Part shown: one piece after another, positions 53,299-61,905 of the stretch | Layout: every line of letters starts with the position of its first letter | How positions within the stretch are numbered: the first letter of the stretch is position 1 | From: Streptomyces curacoi | GTDB lineage: Bacteria > Actinomycetota > Actinomycetes > Streptomycetales > Streptomycetaceae | Direction of reading: 5' to 3' | NCBI RefSeq assembly: GCF_001513975.1 | Contig: NZ_KQ947993.1 | Coordinates: forward strand, 62,001-126,000 | DNA: 64,000 nt | Notes under the pieces: generated by a model | Databases searched by the model: none | What the model saw: the letters and a program-made list of their open reading frames with translations, nothing else | Told to the model about the DNA's origin: nothing | Translations under genes and position numbers: made by a program

Positions 53299-55008
53299 GT
53301 GAGAGAGGCGGACCTGCCGGGACGGACCGTCCTGTGGCGGGCGGTGCGAGAACAGCGGCGCGATGTCGCGCTCGGCGCGCTGCTGGGCATGGGTCATCAG
53401 ACGGGCGAGGCGCTGGTTCCGGTGCTCATCGGTGTGGCCATCGATCGCGGGGTCGTGGACGGTGACGTCGCCGGTCTGCTGTGGTGGCTCGGCGTCCTGG
53501 CCGTCGTGTACGTCGGGCTCTCCTTCAGCTTCCGCTACGGCGCCCGAGCGGGCGAACGGGCGTCAGTGACCGCCGCGCACCGCCTGAGAACCGAGCTGAT
53601 CGATCGCGTGCTCGCCCCCGAAGGCGGCGCGGACGAGGGCCGGTTGCCGGGTGAGCTGGCGAACACCGCCACCGAGGACGCCCGGCGGGTCGGTGCCGTC
53701 ACGATGGCCCTCGTCGTCGGTATCGCGGCCGCGACCGGTCTGGCGGTCGGTGCGGTGGTGCTGTTGCGGGTGTCCGTGCCCCTCGGGCTTCTCGTTCTGC
53801 TGGGCACTCCCCTGCTGCTGTGGCTGGTGCACCTGCTGAGCAAGCCTCTTGAACGGCGCAGCGAGACCGAGCAGGAGCGCGCGGCGCGGGCCTCGGGCGT
53901 CGCGGCGGACCTCGTGGCCGGGCTGCGGGTCCTCAAGGGCATCGGCGCCGAGCAGGCGGCGGTCGCACGCTACCGGCGGGTCAGCCGGGACTCGCTGACC
54001 GCCACCTTGCGCGCGGCGCGCGCCGAGGCGTGGCAGAGCGGGGTCGTGACCATCCTCACCGGGGCGTTCCTGGCGCTGGTCGTGCTCGTCGGCGGACGGC
54101 TGGCCGCACGCGGCGACATCGGCCTCGGCGAGCTGGTCTCGTCCGTCGCGCTGGCCCTGTTCCTCATCGGCCCGCTCTCCGAGTTCTCCTGGGTCAACGC
54201 GCAGTTGGCCCAGGGACGCGCCTCCGCCGCCCGGATCGCCGAAGTCCTCGGTGCCGAGCGGGCCGTACGGTCCCAGCCGTCGCCCGGCGGCCCCGCGCCG
54301 CACCGGGTGGCGGGCCGGCTGCGGCTGCGCGGCCTGTCGTACGGGTCCCTGCGCGACGTCGATCTCGACATCGCGCCCGGCGAGACGGTCGGCGTGGTCG
54401 CCGCCGATCCCGCCGACGCGTCGGCGCTGCTGCGCTGCCTCGGCCGCCGCGCCGATCCGGACGCGGGTGCCGTCGAACTGGACGGCACCGAACTGGCCGC
54501 GCTGGACCTGGCGGAGCTGCGGGCCGCGCTCCTCGTCGCCGAGCACGACGCGGACCTGTTCGAGGGCACCCTCCTCGACAACGTCACCGCCGCGGCCCCC
54601 TCCCGGACCGGTGCGCCGGTCACGGCCGCGATCGCCGCGTCGGGCACCGACGAGGTCGTACGCACCCTGCCCGACGGCCTCGACACGGCCGTCACCGCAC
54701 GCGGGCGTTCGCTCTCCGGGGGACAGCGGCAACGGGTCGCCCTGGCCCGGGCGTTGGCCGCCGAGGCGCCGGTCCTCGTCCTGCACGAGCCCACCACGGC
54801 CGTCGACGCCGTCACGGAGGCACGCATCGCCGCCGGGATCAGGGACGTTCGCGCGGGCCGTACCACCGTGGTGGTGACCACCAGCCCCCCTCTGCTCGCC
54901 GTGACCGACCGGGTCGTCCTCCTCGACGGGGGCCGGGTCGCCGCGAGCGGCGGCCACGAACAGCTGGTCCACGACTGCGCGTCCTACCGTACGGCGGTGC
55001 TCGCATGA
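53299..55008 (+). CDS. ABC half-transporter, exporter fold, degenerate Walker A (subunit 1)
   Basis: A 569-residue fusion of a six-span ABC exporter domain (about 15-310) and an ATPase domain (about 335-569). The Walker A position reads GVVAADPADASALLRCLGR, with no GxxGxGKS/T, and Walker B reads LVLHEPTTAVD, His replacing the Mg-binding Asp. The signature LSGGQRQRVALARALAA (about 471) is intact. So it can lend its signature but not bind ATP normally. GTG start with GGAGGGG 5 bases upstream; an iron box lies before it. It is coupled by ATGA overlap to subunit 2, and likely forms an IrtAB-like heterodimer handling siderophores. Confidence 0.88.
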   Translation: MREADLPGRTVLWRAVREQRRDVALGALLGMGHQTGEALVPVLIGVAIDRGVVDGDVAGLLWWLGVLAVVYVGLSFSFRYGARAGERASVTAAHRLRTELIDRVLAPEGGADEGRLPGELANTATEDARRVGAVTMALVVGIAAATGLAVGAVVLLRVSVPLGLLVLLGTPLLLWLVHLLSKPLERRSETEQERAARASGVAADLVAGLRVLKGIGAEQAAVARYRRVSRDSLTATLRAARAEAWQSGVVTILTGAFLALVVLVGGRLAARGDIGLGELVSSVALALFLIGPLSEFSWVNAQLAQGRASAARIAEVLGAERAVRSQPSPGGPAPHRVAGRLRLRGLSYGSLRDVDLDIAPGETVGVVAADPADASALLRCLGRRADPDAGAVELDGTELAALDLAELRAALLVAEHDADLFEGTLLDNVTAAAPSRTGAPVTAAIAASGTDEVVRTLPDGLDTAVTARGRSLSGGQRQRVALARALAAEAPVLVLHEPTTAVDAVTEARIAAGIRDVRAGRTTVVVTTSPPLLAVTDRVVLLDGGRVAASGGHEQLVHDCASYRTAVLA

Positions 55009-56801
55009 CCCCGTCCCAGGCCCGAGCACCGTCCGACGGCCCCGTCCTCCTTCCCGTCGCCACACCCGCGCGTACCCGCGCCGCGATGACGGAACTGCTG
55101 CGCCCGCAACGGGCCTTGGCCCTGACCGCGTTCGCGGTGATGGTCGGTTCCACCGCCGTCGGACTGCTGGTGCAGCCACTGCTGGGCCGGATCGTGGATC
55201 TGGCCGCCGACCGGGCGTCCGTCGACGCCATCACCGTCACGGCGGCGCTGCTCGTGGCCGTCGCCGTCGCGCAGGGCGGCACCGCCGGGTGCGGGCTGTC
55301 GCTGGTCTCCCGGCTGGGCGAGACGACGCTGGCCCGGTTGCGCGAGCGATTCGTCGAGCGGGCCCTCGGCCTGCCGCTGGAACGGGTCGAGAAGGCCGGG
55401 GCCGGTGATCTGACCGCGCGGGTCACCGCCGATGTGTCGCTGATCGCCGAGGCGGTGCGGGGCGCCCTGCCGGAGCTGGCCCGTTCGCTGCTGACCATCG
55501 TCCTCACGCTGGCGGCGATGGCCCTGCTCGACTGGCGGTTCCTGCTCGCCGCGCTGCTGGCGGTGCCGGTGCAGGCGGCCACCGCGCGCTGGTACGTCGC
55601 GCGGGCCGTCCCGCTCTACGCCGAGCAGCGCACGGCCGGCAGTGCCCAGCAGCAGCAACTGCTCGACACCGTCGCGGGCAGCTCGACGGTGCGGGCGTTC
55701 CGGCTGGAGCGGGAGCACGCCGAGCGGGTCGCCGAGCGGTCCCGGTCGGTGGTGGCGCTGCGGATGCGCGGCGTCCGGCTGGTCCTGGGCTTCTACAGCC
55801 GTCTGCACATCGCCGAGTACATCGGGCTGGCCGCCGTCCTGGTCACCGGCTACTGGCTGGTCCGCGAGGGCTCGGCGTCCATCGGTACGGCGACCGCGGC
55901 CGCCCTGTACTTCCACAGCCTGTTCGCCCCCGTCAACGCCGCCCTGGTCCTCCTGGACGACGCCCAGTCGGCGACCGCGAGCCTGGCCCGGCTCGTCGGC
56001 GTCACCGACCAGCCGCCGCCCCCGCAGGCCGCCCGCCCGATGGGGACGGGCCGGGCCGAGGTCGCCGTGCGCGCGCTCAGCCACGCCTACCGGGCCGGGC
56101 ATCCGGTGCTGCACGACATCGACCTGACCATCCGTCATGGTGAGCGGGTGGCGCTCGTCGGCGCGAGCGGGGCCGGCAAGACCACCCTGGCCAGGCTCGT
56201 CGCCGGCATCCAGCCGCCCACCTCCGGCACCGTCCTGGTCGGCGGTGTCCCACCGACCGAGCTGAGCCCGGTCGCCGCCCGCCGCACGGTCGCGCTGATC
56301 ACCCAGGAGACCCATGTCTTCGCGGGCCCCCTCGCCGACGACCTCCGCCTGGCCAAGCCCGACGCCACCGACGACGAACTGCGCGCCGCACTCGACCGCG
56401 TCGACGCCCTGTCCTGGGCCGAGGCGCTGCCCGACGGCCTCGCCACGGTGGTCGGCGACGGCGGCCACCGGCTCAGCGGCGACCGCACCCAGGCCCTGGC
56501 ACTCGCCCGGCTGACCCTCGCCGATCCGCCACTGGTGATCCTCGACGAGGCCACCGCCGAGGCGGGCAGCGCCGGAGCGCGCGCCCTGGAGAAGGCGGTC
56601 GCCCGTGCCGTGGACGGCCGCACCGCGCTGATCGTCGCCCACCGCCTCAGCCAGGCGGCGACCGCCGACCGCATCGTGGTCATGGACCGCGGGCGGATCG
56701 TCGAGACCGGCACACACGACGAACTGCGTGCCGCCGAAGGACCGTACGCGGCCCTGTGGCGGGCGTGGTCGGACACCCGCGACGCCGACACCGGGCCGTA
56801 G
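55005..56801 (+). CDS. ABC half-transporter, exporter fold, degenerate signature (subunit 2)
   Basis: A 598-residue partner of the preceding subunit: exporter membrane domain (about 30-330) and ATPase (about 350-590). Walker A GASGAGKTTLARLVAG (about 385) and Walker B LVILDEATAEAGS (about 508, catalytic Glu present) are intact, but the signature reads LSGDRTQALALAR instead of LSGGQ. H-loop VAHRLSQAA is present. With subunit 1, this gives one complete ATP site (this Walker A with the other signature) and one dead site. The exporter-type fold does not settle direction: IrtAB with this fold imports mycobactin-type siderophores. Confidence 0.9.
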   Translation: MTPSQARAPSDGPVLLPVATPARTRAAMTELLRPQRALALTAFAVMVGSTAVGLLVQPLLGRIVDLAADRASVDAITVTAALLVAVAVAQGGTAGCGLSLVSRLGETTLARLRERFVERALGLPLERVEKAGAGDLTARVTADVSLIAEAVRGALPELARSLLTIVLTLAAMALLDWRFLLAALLAVPVQAATARWYVARAVPLYAEQRTAGSAQQQQLLDTVAGSSTVRAFRLEREHAERVAERSRSVVALRMRGVRLVLGFYSRLHIAEYIGLAAVLVTGYWLVREGSASIGTATAAALYFHSLFAPVNAALVLLDDAQSATASLARLVGVTDQPPPPQAARPMGTGRAEVAVRALSHAYRAGHPVLHDIDLTIRHGERVALVGASGAGKTTLARLVAGIQPPTSGTVLVGGVPPTELSPVAARRTVALITQETHVFAGPLADDLRLAKPDATDDELRAALDRVDALSWAEALPDGLATVVGDGGHRLSGDRTQALALARLTLADPPLVILDEATAEAGSAGARALEKAVARAVDGRTALIVAHRLSQAATADRIVVMDRGRIVETGTHDELRAAEGPYAALWRAWSDTRDADTGP

Positions 56802-56851
56802 GACCACCTGCACCACACGGCTCCACTGAAAACCGAACCGAAGGGCCACCG

Positions 56852-56932
56852 ATGTTCCGCTCCATCAGGGCACCGCAGCTCGCCGCCGCGCTCACCACCG
56901 CCCGCCTCGTCACACCCCCGGCGTCCGCGTGA
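56852..56932 (+). CDS. 26-residue signal-peptide-like ORF (leader or gene remnant)
   Basis: ATG after GAAGGGCCACC, encoding MFRSIRAPQLAAALTTARLV then TPPASA and stop. It has the charge and A/L pattern of a signal peptide ending at an A-x-A cleavage site, and then terminates. Most likely it is the front end of a lost secreted or binding protein of the iron locus; a genuine short peptide is less likely. Confidence 0.4.
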   Translation: MFRSIRAPQLAAALTTARLVTPPASA

Positions 56933-57024
56933 CCACCGGCTCGAACCCGGACGTGCCTCGTGCCGCCACCTCGTCCCACGCCCCGTCCCACGCGTCCGGC
57001 GCGACTCGTGGGTGAGGACGCCAC

Positions 57025-57867
57025 GTGAGCCGTCTCGCCGCCGACACCCTGCTGCCGGTCGACACCACACTCGCCGTCGCCCTCGCCGTCCTGCTGATCG
57101 CGGCCACCGCGGTCGTCGCGGTGTTCCGCCTGTCGCCGGACGGCTCGCACCGGCGGACTCGCGAGATCCTGACGGCGGGCGTGCGGGCGGCGGCGCAACT
57201 GGCCGCCGTGTCCCTGGTGGTCGGGGTGGCGGTCCGTCACACCGCGGCCCTGCTCGGGTTCCTGTTCCTCATGTCCGCCGTGGCGACCCGCACCGCCGGA
57301 CGCCGCATCACGCCGAACCACACCTGGTGGTGGGCCGCCCTGCCGATCGCGGCCCCGGTGGCGCCGGTCGTCGTCGGACTCGTACTGGCCGGCCTGCTGA
57401 CCGTGCCCGGCATCGCCATCGTCCCCGTGACCGGCATCCTCATCGGCGGCGCGCTCACCGCGACGGTGCTCGCCGGCCGCCGCGCGCTGGACGAACTCAC
57501 CCAGCGGCACGGCGAAGTGGAGGCCGGTCTGGCGCTCGGCCTCCCCGAGCGCGACGCCCGCCTGGAGGTGTCCCGGGGCGCCGCCTCGGACGCCCTGCTG
57601 CCCGCCCTCGACCAGACCCGCACCGTCGGCCTGGTCACGCTGCCCGGCGCCTTCGTCGGCATGCTCCTGGCCGGCGCCTCGCCCCTGCTCGCCGGCGCCG
57701 TCCAAGTGTTCGTCCTGATCGCCCTGTTGGCCGTTGAGGCGCTCGCCGTGGCGCTGACCGTCGAACTCGTCGCCCGCCGTCGGCTGCATCGCGACGCGGC
57801 GCGGGAACCGGCGCGGCGGCCGGCCCTGCGTCTCCGGCCGCCACCCTTCCGAAGGACACGAACTTAG
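57025..57867 (+). CDS. FetB/UPF0014-family ABC permease
   Basis: A 280-residue membrane protein with about seven spans and the UPF0014 (FetB, YbbM) signatures REILTAGVRAAAQLAAVSLV, GILIGGALTATVLAGRRALD, and the cytoplasmic loop GLPERDARLEVSRGAASDAL plus VGLVTLPGAFVGMLLAG. In E. coli FetAB exports iron and protects against oxidative iron stress. The ATPase partner FetA is not adjacent, so it may borrow an ATPase or be coupled to the ABC pair upstream. GTG start with GAGGACGCC upstream. Clustered with iron-transport genes. Confidence 0.85.
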   Translation: MSRLAADTLLPVDTTLAVALAVLLIAATAVVAVFRLSPDGSHRRTREILTAGVRAAAQLAAVSLVVGVAVRHTAALLGFLFLMSAVATRTAGRRITPNHTWWWAALPIAAPVAPVVVGLVLAGLLTVPGIAIVPVTGILIGGALTATVLAGRRALDELTQRHGEVEAGLALGLPERDARLEVSRGAASDALLPALDQTRTVGLVTLPGAFVGMLLAGASPLLAGAVQVFVLIALLAVEALAVALTVELVARRRLHRDAAREPARRPALRLRPPPFRRTRT

Positions 57868-57987
57868 TTACCTCCCCTTATTTCACTCGCCTTGTCCCAC
57901 TCCCTTCCTTCACCCACATGCCGTTACTTGCCTGTCCGTTCTCACCCGTTGCCCGCCCTTCCCTGTGAGCGAAAGAGAAGCACCTTC

Positions 57988-59061
57988 ATGACCGCAAAGA
58001 CGCCCCGCCCGGACGCTTCGCCGGGCCCGTCCCGACGTCGCCTGCTCACGGTCGGCGGCGCGCTCGCCCTCGGCCCTCTGCTCGCCGCCTGCGGCAACTC
58101 CGGCAAGGACGGCGATGACGGCAATGACACAGCCGGCTCGTCTTCCGGCGAGGCGACCGCGAGCAGCGGACCGTGGTCCTTCAAGGACGACCGCGGTCGC
58201 ACGGCCAGGACCGACAAGAGACCCGAGACGATCGTCGCCTTCGTCAGCACCGCCGCCGCCCTGTACGACTACGGCATCGAGTGCAAGGGCGTCTTCGGCC
58301 CCAGCGAACCGGTGGACGGCAAGCCCAACCCGCAGGCCGGCGACATGGACGTGTCCAAGCTGACCAGCCTGGGCACCGCGTGGGGCCAGTTCAACGTCGA
58401 GAAGTACGCCGCCCTCCAGCCCGACCTACTGGTCAGCAACATGTTCCCGCCGCCGGGCCTGTGGTTCGTGCCCGAGGAGAGCAAGGACAAGGTCGAGGCC
58501 CTCGCGCCGACCGTCGGGATCAGCGTCGCCCGCACCTCCCTGCTCAACCCGCTCAAGCGCACCGCCGAACTCGCCGAGTCACTGGGCGCGGACCTGAGCG
58601 CCAGGAAGGTCACCGACGCCAAGGCCCGCTTCGACAAGGCCATCGAGACGCTGCGTACGGCGGCGAAGGGCAACGGCGGGCTGAAGGTCATGGCCGTCAC
58701 CGGCGACAAGGACAACTTCTACGTCGCCGTCCCCGACTCCTACTGCGACCTGAACTACTTCAAGGACCTCGGAGTGGAGTTCGTCGAGGGCAGGAAGTCC
58801 GACGAGTGGGGCTTCTGGGAGTTCCTCAGCTGGGAGAACGCCGACAAGTACCACGCCGACCTCATCATGGTCGACAACCGCTCCTCCTCCATGTCCCTGG
58901 AGCAGCTGAACGAGAAGGCCACCTGGCGCCGGCTGCCCGCGGTCAAGGCCGGTCAGACCACGCCCTGGTCGATGGAGGAGCGCTTCAGCTACGCGGGATG
59001 GGCCCCGGTCGTCGAACGCCTCGCCGCGGCCGTGGAGAAGTCGAAGAAGCTCAAGGCATAG
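57988..59061 (+). CDS. Tat-type siderophore-binding lipoprotein
   Basis: A 357-residue binding protein. The signal has both a twin-arginine motif SRRRLLTVGGALALGP and a lipobox LLAAC (Cys near residue 38). A Gly/Asp/Ser linker is followed by a type III binding fold: RDKRPETIVAFVSTAAALYDY-like core (TDKRPETIVAFVSTAAALYD), KYAALQPDLLVSNMFPPPGL, and ENADKYHADLIMVDNRSSSM. It should bind a ferric siderophore, making this the second such receptor in the locus. It follows the FetB-like gene by about 120 bases. The ATG has GAAAGAGAAG upstream. Confidence 0.88.
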   Translation: MTAKTPRPDASPGPSRRRLLTVGGALALGPLLAACGNSGKDGDDGNDTAGSSSGEATASSGPWSFKDDRGRTARTDKRPETIVAFVSTAAALYDYGIECKGVFGPSEPVDGKPNPQAGDMDVSKLTSLGTAWGQFNVEKYAALQPDLLVSNMFPPPGLWFVPEESKDKVEALAPTVGISVARTSLLNPLKRTAELAESLGADLSARKVTDAKARFDKAIETLRTAAKGNGGLKVMAVTGDKDNFYVAVPDSYCDLNYFKDLGVEFVEGRKSDEWGFWEFLSWENADKYHADLIMVDNRSSSMSLEQLNEKATWRRLPAVKAGQTTPWSMEERFSYAGWAPVVERLAAAVEKSKKLKA

Positions 59062-59078
59062 CCCAGGAGGAGCATCCG

Positions 59079-59465
59079 GTGACCCAGTCCTGGACGGCCA
59101 GGAGCCTGCTCGGCGCGAGCCTGCGGACCCTGCTGTTCGACGCCTGGGTCACCGATCCGCTCTGGATCGAGGAGGTGCTCAAGAGCCCGGGGCCCTACTT
59201 CCCGGCCGCCGAGGCCGTGCTCATCCACCTGGAGGAGCGGCAGGTCCGCTCGGTGTTCGAGATGATCGCCGAGCGGCTGCCGGGCGCCCTGCTCGCCCTG
59301 GAGACCGCGGGCCTCCGCCTGGCCGACTCGTGCGCCTTCGACCGCCTGCCCGCCCGGTGGCCCGCCGGCTCGGCCCGGCCTACCGCCTGATGCTGCGCCG
59401 CCTCCGTACTCCGCCGCCGCGACATGGAGGCGTACCGCTTCAACCTCTTCCGGTCCGCCGGGTGA
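59079..59465 (+). pseudogene. Degraded LCM/TcmP-type methyltransferase
   Basis: GTG after AGGAGGAG opens VTQSWTARSLLGASLRTLLF, DAWVTDPLWIEEVLKSPGPY, FPAAEAVLIHLEERQVRSVF, EMIAERLPGALLALETAG: the middle of a leucine carboxyl methyltransferase-like (TcmP) O-methyltransferase, missing the SAM-binding N-terminal half. The frame then fails: coding similarity continues as PAYRLMLRRL in a second frame and DMEAYRFNLFRSAG in a third, to a stop at 59465. It is 17 bases behind the binding-protein gene, so it was once part of that operon. Confidence 0.65.
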
Positions 59466-59492
59466 TCACACCCGGGCGGGCACCGGACAGGC

Positions 59493-59512
59493 CGGCTCGG
59501 ACGGCCGAGCCG
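59493..59512. terminator. Bidirectional terminator hairpin between convergent units
   Basis: Perfect 8-bp arms CGGCTCGG and CCGAGCCG with a 4-base loop, in the 79-base gap between the methyltransferase remnant and the convergent Tat-exported protein. Confidence 0.75.
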
Positions 59513-59544
59513 CCGGGTTCCCTGCGGTCGGTCAGGCTGCGCGA

Positions 59545-60798
59545 CTACGGCTCCATCGCGAACACGTACCGGTTGCGCTCATACTCGTTGAGCCCCCACA
59601 GCCGGCCCGTTCCGCCGTGATGGCTCAGGTCCTCGGGGCCGATGGGAAGGCGCCAGCCCCGGGCCGCCGGGGAGGTGCTGCCCTCCTGCCAGGTGCGGAG
59701 ATAACCGCGACCGCCGGTGCCGTTGCTGATGGAGAGGTAGTACCGGCCGCCCGCACTGACCGCGCCCTGTGTCTGGCGGGCGTTGCGGATCTCGGCGACG
59801 CCGGTGGAGTAGACCCGGCTCTCCGAGTCGACCGGCACGAGCGCGCCACTGGTCGGGTGCAGATTCCAGCGCACGGCCCGCATCACCGTGTCGGCCGGCT
59901 CGTCGCGCTCGTGGAACTCGCTCACGAGGAGAGTGTGCGGACTGGTCGTACGGTCCACGGCCACCTGCGAGTAGCGGCTCAAGCGGTGGTTGGGGTCGGT
60001 GAAGAGGTAGTCGCGGCTCTGCGGCAGTACGTACTCGTAGCCGTACGCGTGGAAGCTGCCGTCCTCCTGGCGGCCGATGCCGGAGCCCCTGGGGACCTTG
60101 AACATGTCGTCCAGGTTGTACACGCGCAGGCCGTTGTTCGTGTCCGCTATGTAGAGCCGGTTGCCGTACCACGCGATTCCGCCCGCGTGGATCCGGGCGG
60201 TGCCGAAGGTGTAGTCGCCGCCGCGGATGTTGTACGGCTGGATCAGGAGGACGTGGCGGTAACGCGGGCGGGACCGGTTGGTGATGTCGACGAAGGTGAC
60301 CCGGGCGCCGAGGCCCGAATCGGCGTCGTCGGTCGCGTACCAGGAGACCAGGACCACCTTCTTGCCGGTACCGCTGTCCGGGCCGGTCGCGTCACGGCCC
60401 CAGCCGTCGAAGTTGGTGGTGATGCCCTGCGGCCGCCAGCGGGGGGTACGGAAGTCGGTGCGGCGCCACCGGAAGCCGTAACCGAGGCGGCCGGACGGGA
60501 GACCGGGCACGGTCCTGACCCTGACGGCGTCGTGGTTCAGGTCGGCGAGCACGTCGTCGACTCCGACCCGGGGCAGCCCCTCGGCGCGGAGGGCCTGGAT
60601 GCCGGAGGTGTAGGGGCCGGACGGCACCCAGGTCGGGCTGTTGCTGATGACGAGGCCGTACGGTTCGACCGCGTGGGCCACGGCGGGCGCGGCGAGTTCG
60701 GCGGCGGCCAGGGCGAAGGGGGTGGCGGCCATGCCGCGCAGGATCGTTCTTCGGGTCGCTCCCCCGGAGGCATTCCCGGCGTTTTGTGGTGTGGTCAT
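59545..60798 (-). CDS. Tat-exported protein of beta-propeller type, unknown function
   Basis: A 417-residue secreted protein. Twin-arginine signal ATRRTILRGMAATPFALAAA (about 14-33), cleavage near AHA-VE. The mature part is beta-rich with repeats of the kind VVLVSWYATDDADSGLGARV, IHAGGIAWYGNRLYIADTNN-GLRVYNLDDM and LYIADTNNGLRVYN, typical of propeller or secreted 'hypothetical' Streptomyces proteins. No catalytic motif is recognised. There is no obvious ribosome site before ATG 60798, so it may be leaderless or start elsewhere. It is divergent from the DUF5701 gene. Confidence 0.78.
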   Translation of the reverse strand: MTTPQNAGNASGGATRRTILRGMAATPFALAAAELAAPAVAHAVEPYGLVISNSPTWVPSGPYTSGIQALRAEGLPRVGVDDVLADLNHDAVRVRTVPGLPSGRLGYGFRWRRTDFRTPRWRPQGITTNFDGWGRDATGPDSGTGKKVVLVSWYATDDADSGLGARVTFVDITNRSRPRYRHVLLIQPYNIRGGDYTFGTARIHAGGIAWYGNRLYIADTNNGLRVYNLDDMFKVPRGSGIGRQEDGSFHAYGYEYVLPQSRDYLFTDPNHRLSRYSQVAVDRTTSPHTLLVSEFHERDEPADTVMRAVRWNLHPTSGALVPVDSESRVYSTGVAEIRNARQTQGAVSAGGRYYLSISNGTGGRGYLRTWQEGSTSPAARGWRLPIGPEDLSHHGGTGRLWGLNEYERNRYVFAMEP

Positions 60799-61009
60799 GA
60801 CATGAAAGTAAGGGGGGATTCTTCGCCTCCGGTGGCGATATCCGGCCTAACTTCCCCACTGGTCAAGCGAGTTGCGTTCAGGGGTGGTGGAGCGGGGCCA
60901 ACGGCGGGAGCGACAGCGGGACGGGGTGAACGCAGCGGCGACGGGAACGTTCCGGCGGGCGGCTTCGTTGGACGAGGGTCCCGTCCACGTCGCCTTCACT
61001 GGGAGCATC

Positions 61010-61708
61010 GTGCCCGAAACCACGGCCACCACCTCCACCTTTCGGACCGCCCTCCCGCCCCTGAGCGCGCAGGCCGAGCGGCTCGTCGAGCTGGGGGTGC
61101 ATGAGTCGGCGGGGCTCTCCGCCGCCGAGCTCCGTGCCTGGGCCGAGGCCGCCGAGGCCACCGCGGGCAGGCAGGCCACCGCGGGCGGGGAGGACACCCT
61201 GCTCGCCGTTCACCCGGACCGGGCGCCTGCCTCCGCCCTCGCGCCGCTGCTCCGCCATGACGGCAAGCCGGGCTTCGTCGTCACCGACATGCCCGACGTC
61301 GACCCCTTCGCCCCGCTCGACACGGTCGCGCTGCCCGAGGGCCCGCTCTACCTCCTCACCGGCCTCGACCGCGGCGACCGGATGGCCAACTGGAGCCCGG
61401 ACGAGGCACTGCCCGCGCTGGCAGCACAGGAACGCACTCCGTTGCTGCTCACCGAGGGCATCCACTGGGTGCTGCAGCAGCCCGAGGCCCTGGAGCGCAA
61501 CCACTGCTTCATGACCATCGGCTCCCGGCTGCGCAAGGCCAACGGCACGCTGGACGCCCGCACTCCGGCGATCTGGATCAGCAACGGCACCGGGCGGGAC
61601 GGCCGCGAGCGCCGCAACGCCCCCAAGGTGGGCTGGTGCTGGGCGGGCAACCGACACACCTGGCTGGGCTTCGCCTCCGCCACGGACCGCCGACATCACG
61701 GCATGTGA
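61010..61708 (+). CDS. DUF5701 family protein
   Basis: A 232-residue soluble protein. Strongly conserved-looking blocks: LAVHPDRAPASALAPLLRHD, GKPGFVVTDMPDVDPFAPLD, LLTGLDRGDRMANWSPDEAL, and CFMTIGSRLRKANGTLDART with PAIWISNGTGRDGRERRNAP and VGWCWAGNRHTWLGFASA. I recognise it as DUF5701, an actinobacterial family without a known function. The GTG at 61010 is chosen for the GGGAG 5 bases upstream; earlier in-frame codons look intergenic. Confidence 0.82.
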   Translation: MPETTATTSTFRTALPPLSAQAERLVELGVHESAGLSAAELRAWAEAAEATAGRQATAGGEDTLLAVHPDRAPASALAPLLRHDGKPGFVVTDMPDVDPFAPLDTVALPEGPLYLLTGLDRGDRMANWSPDEALPALAAQERTPLLLTEGIHWVLQQPEALERNHCFMTIGSRLRKANGTLDARTPAIWISNGTGRDGRERRNAPKVGWCWAGNRHTWLGFASATDRRHHGM

Positions 61709-61905
61709 GGGTTCGCCGACCTCAACGCCCGGGTCTGTTCCAGCCGTATGGGCCGGGACGCTGAGGATCGGCTCGCCTTCCCTCGTGACCCACCGGCCGG
61801 ACCGCGGACCGAGCCGTCCGTCAGGCGTACGCCCCACAGCGGGGCGCCGCCTGGTCGGACAGCTCCGGCGTGCGTGGCGGTCCGGCCTGTTGGAGCCTGA
61901 GGATC

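Noticed and set aside
57855..57880. A fourth iron box before the second siderophore receptor
   Set aside because: The TTAGTTACCT-containing stretch matches too few positions of the 19-base consensus and lacks dyad symmetry.
48522..59061. Siderophore biosynthetic gene cluster
   Set aside because: Only transport, regulatory and remnant genes are present; no NRPS, hydroxylase or IucA/IucC-type synthetase is visible.
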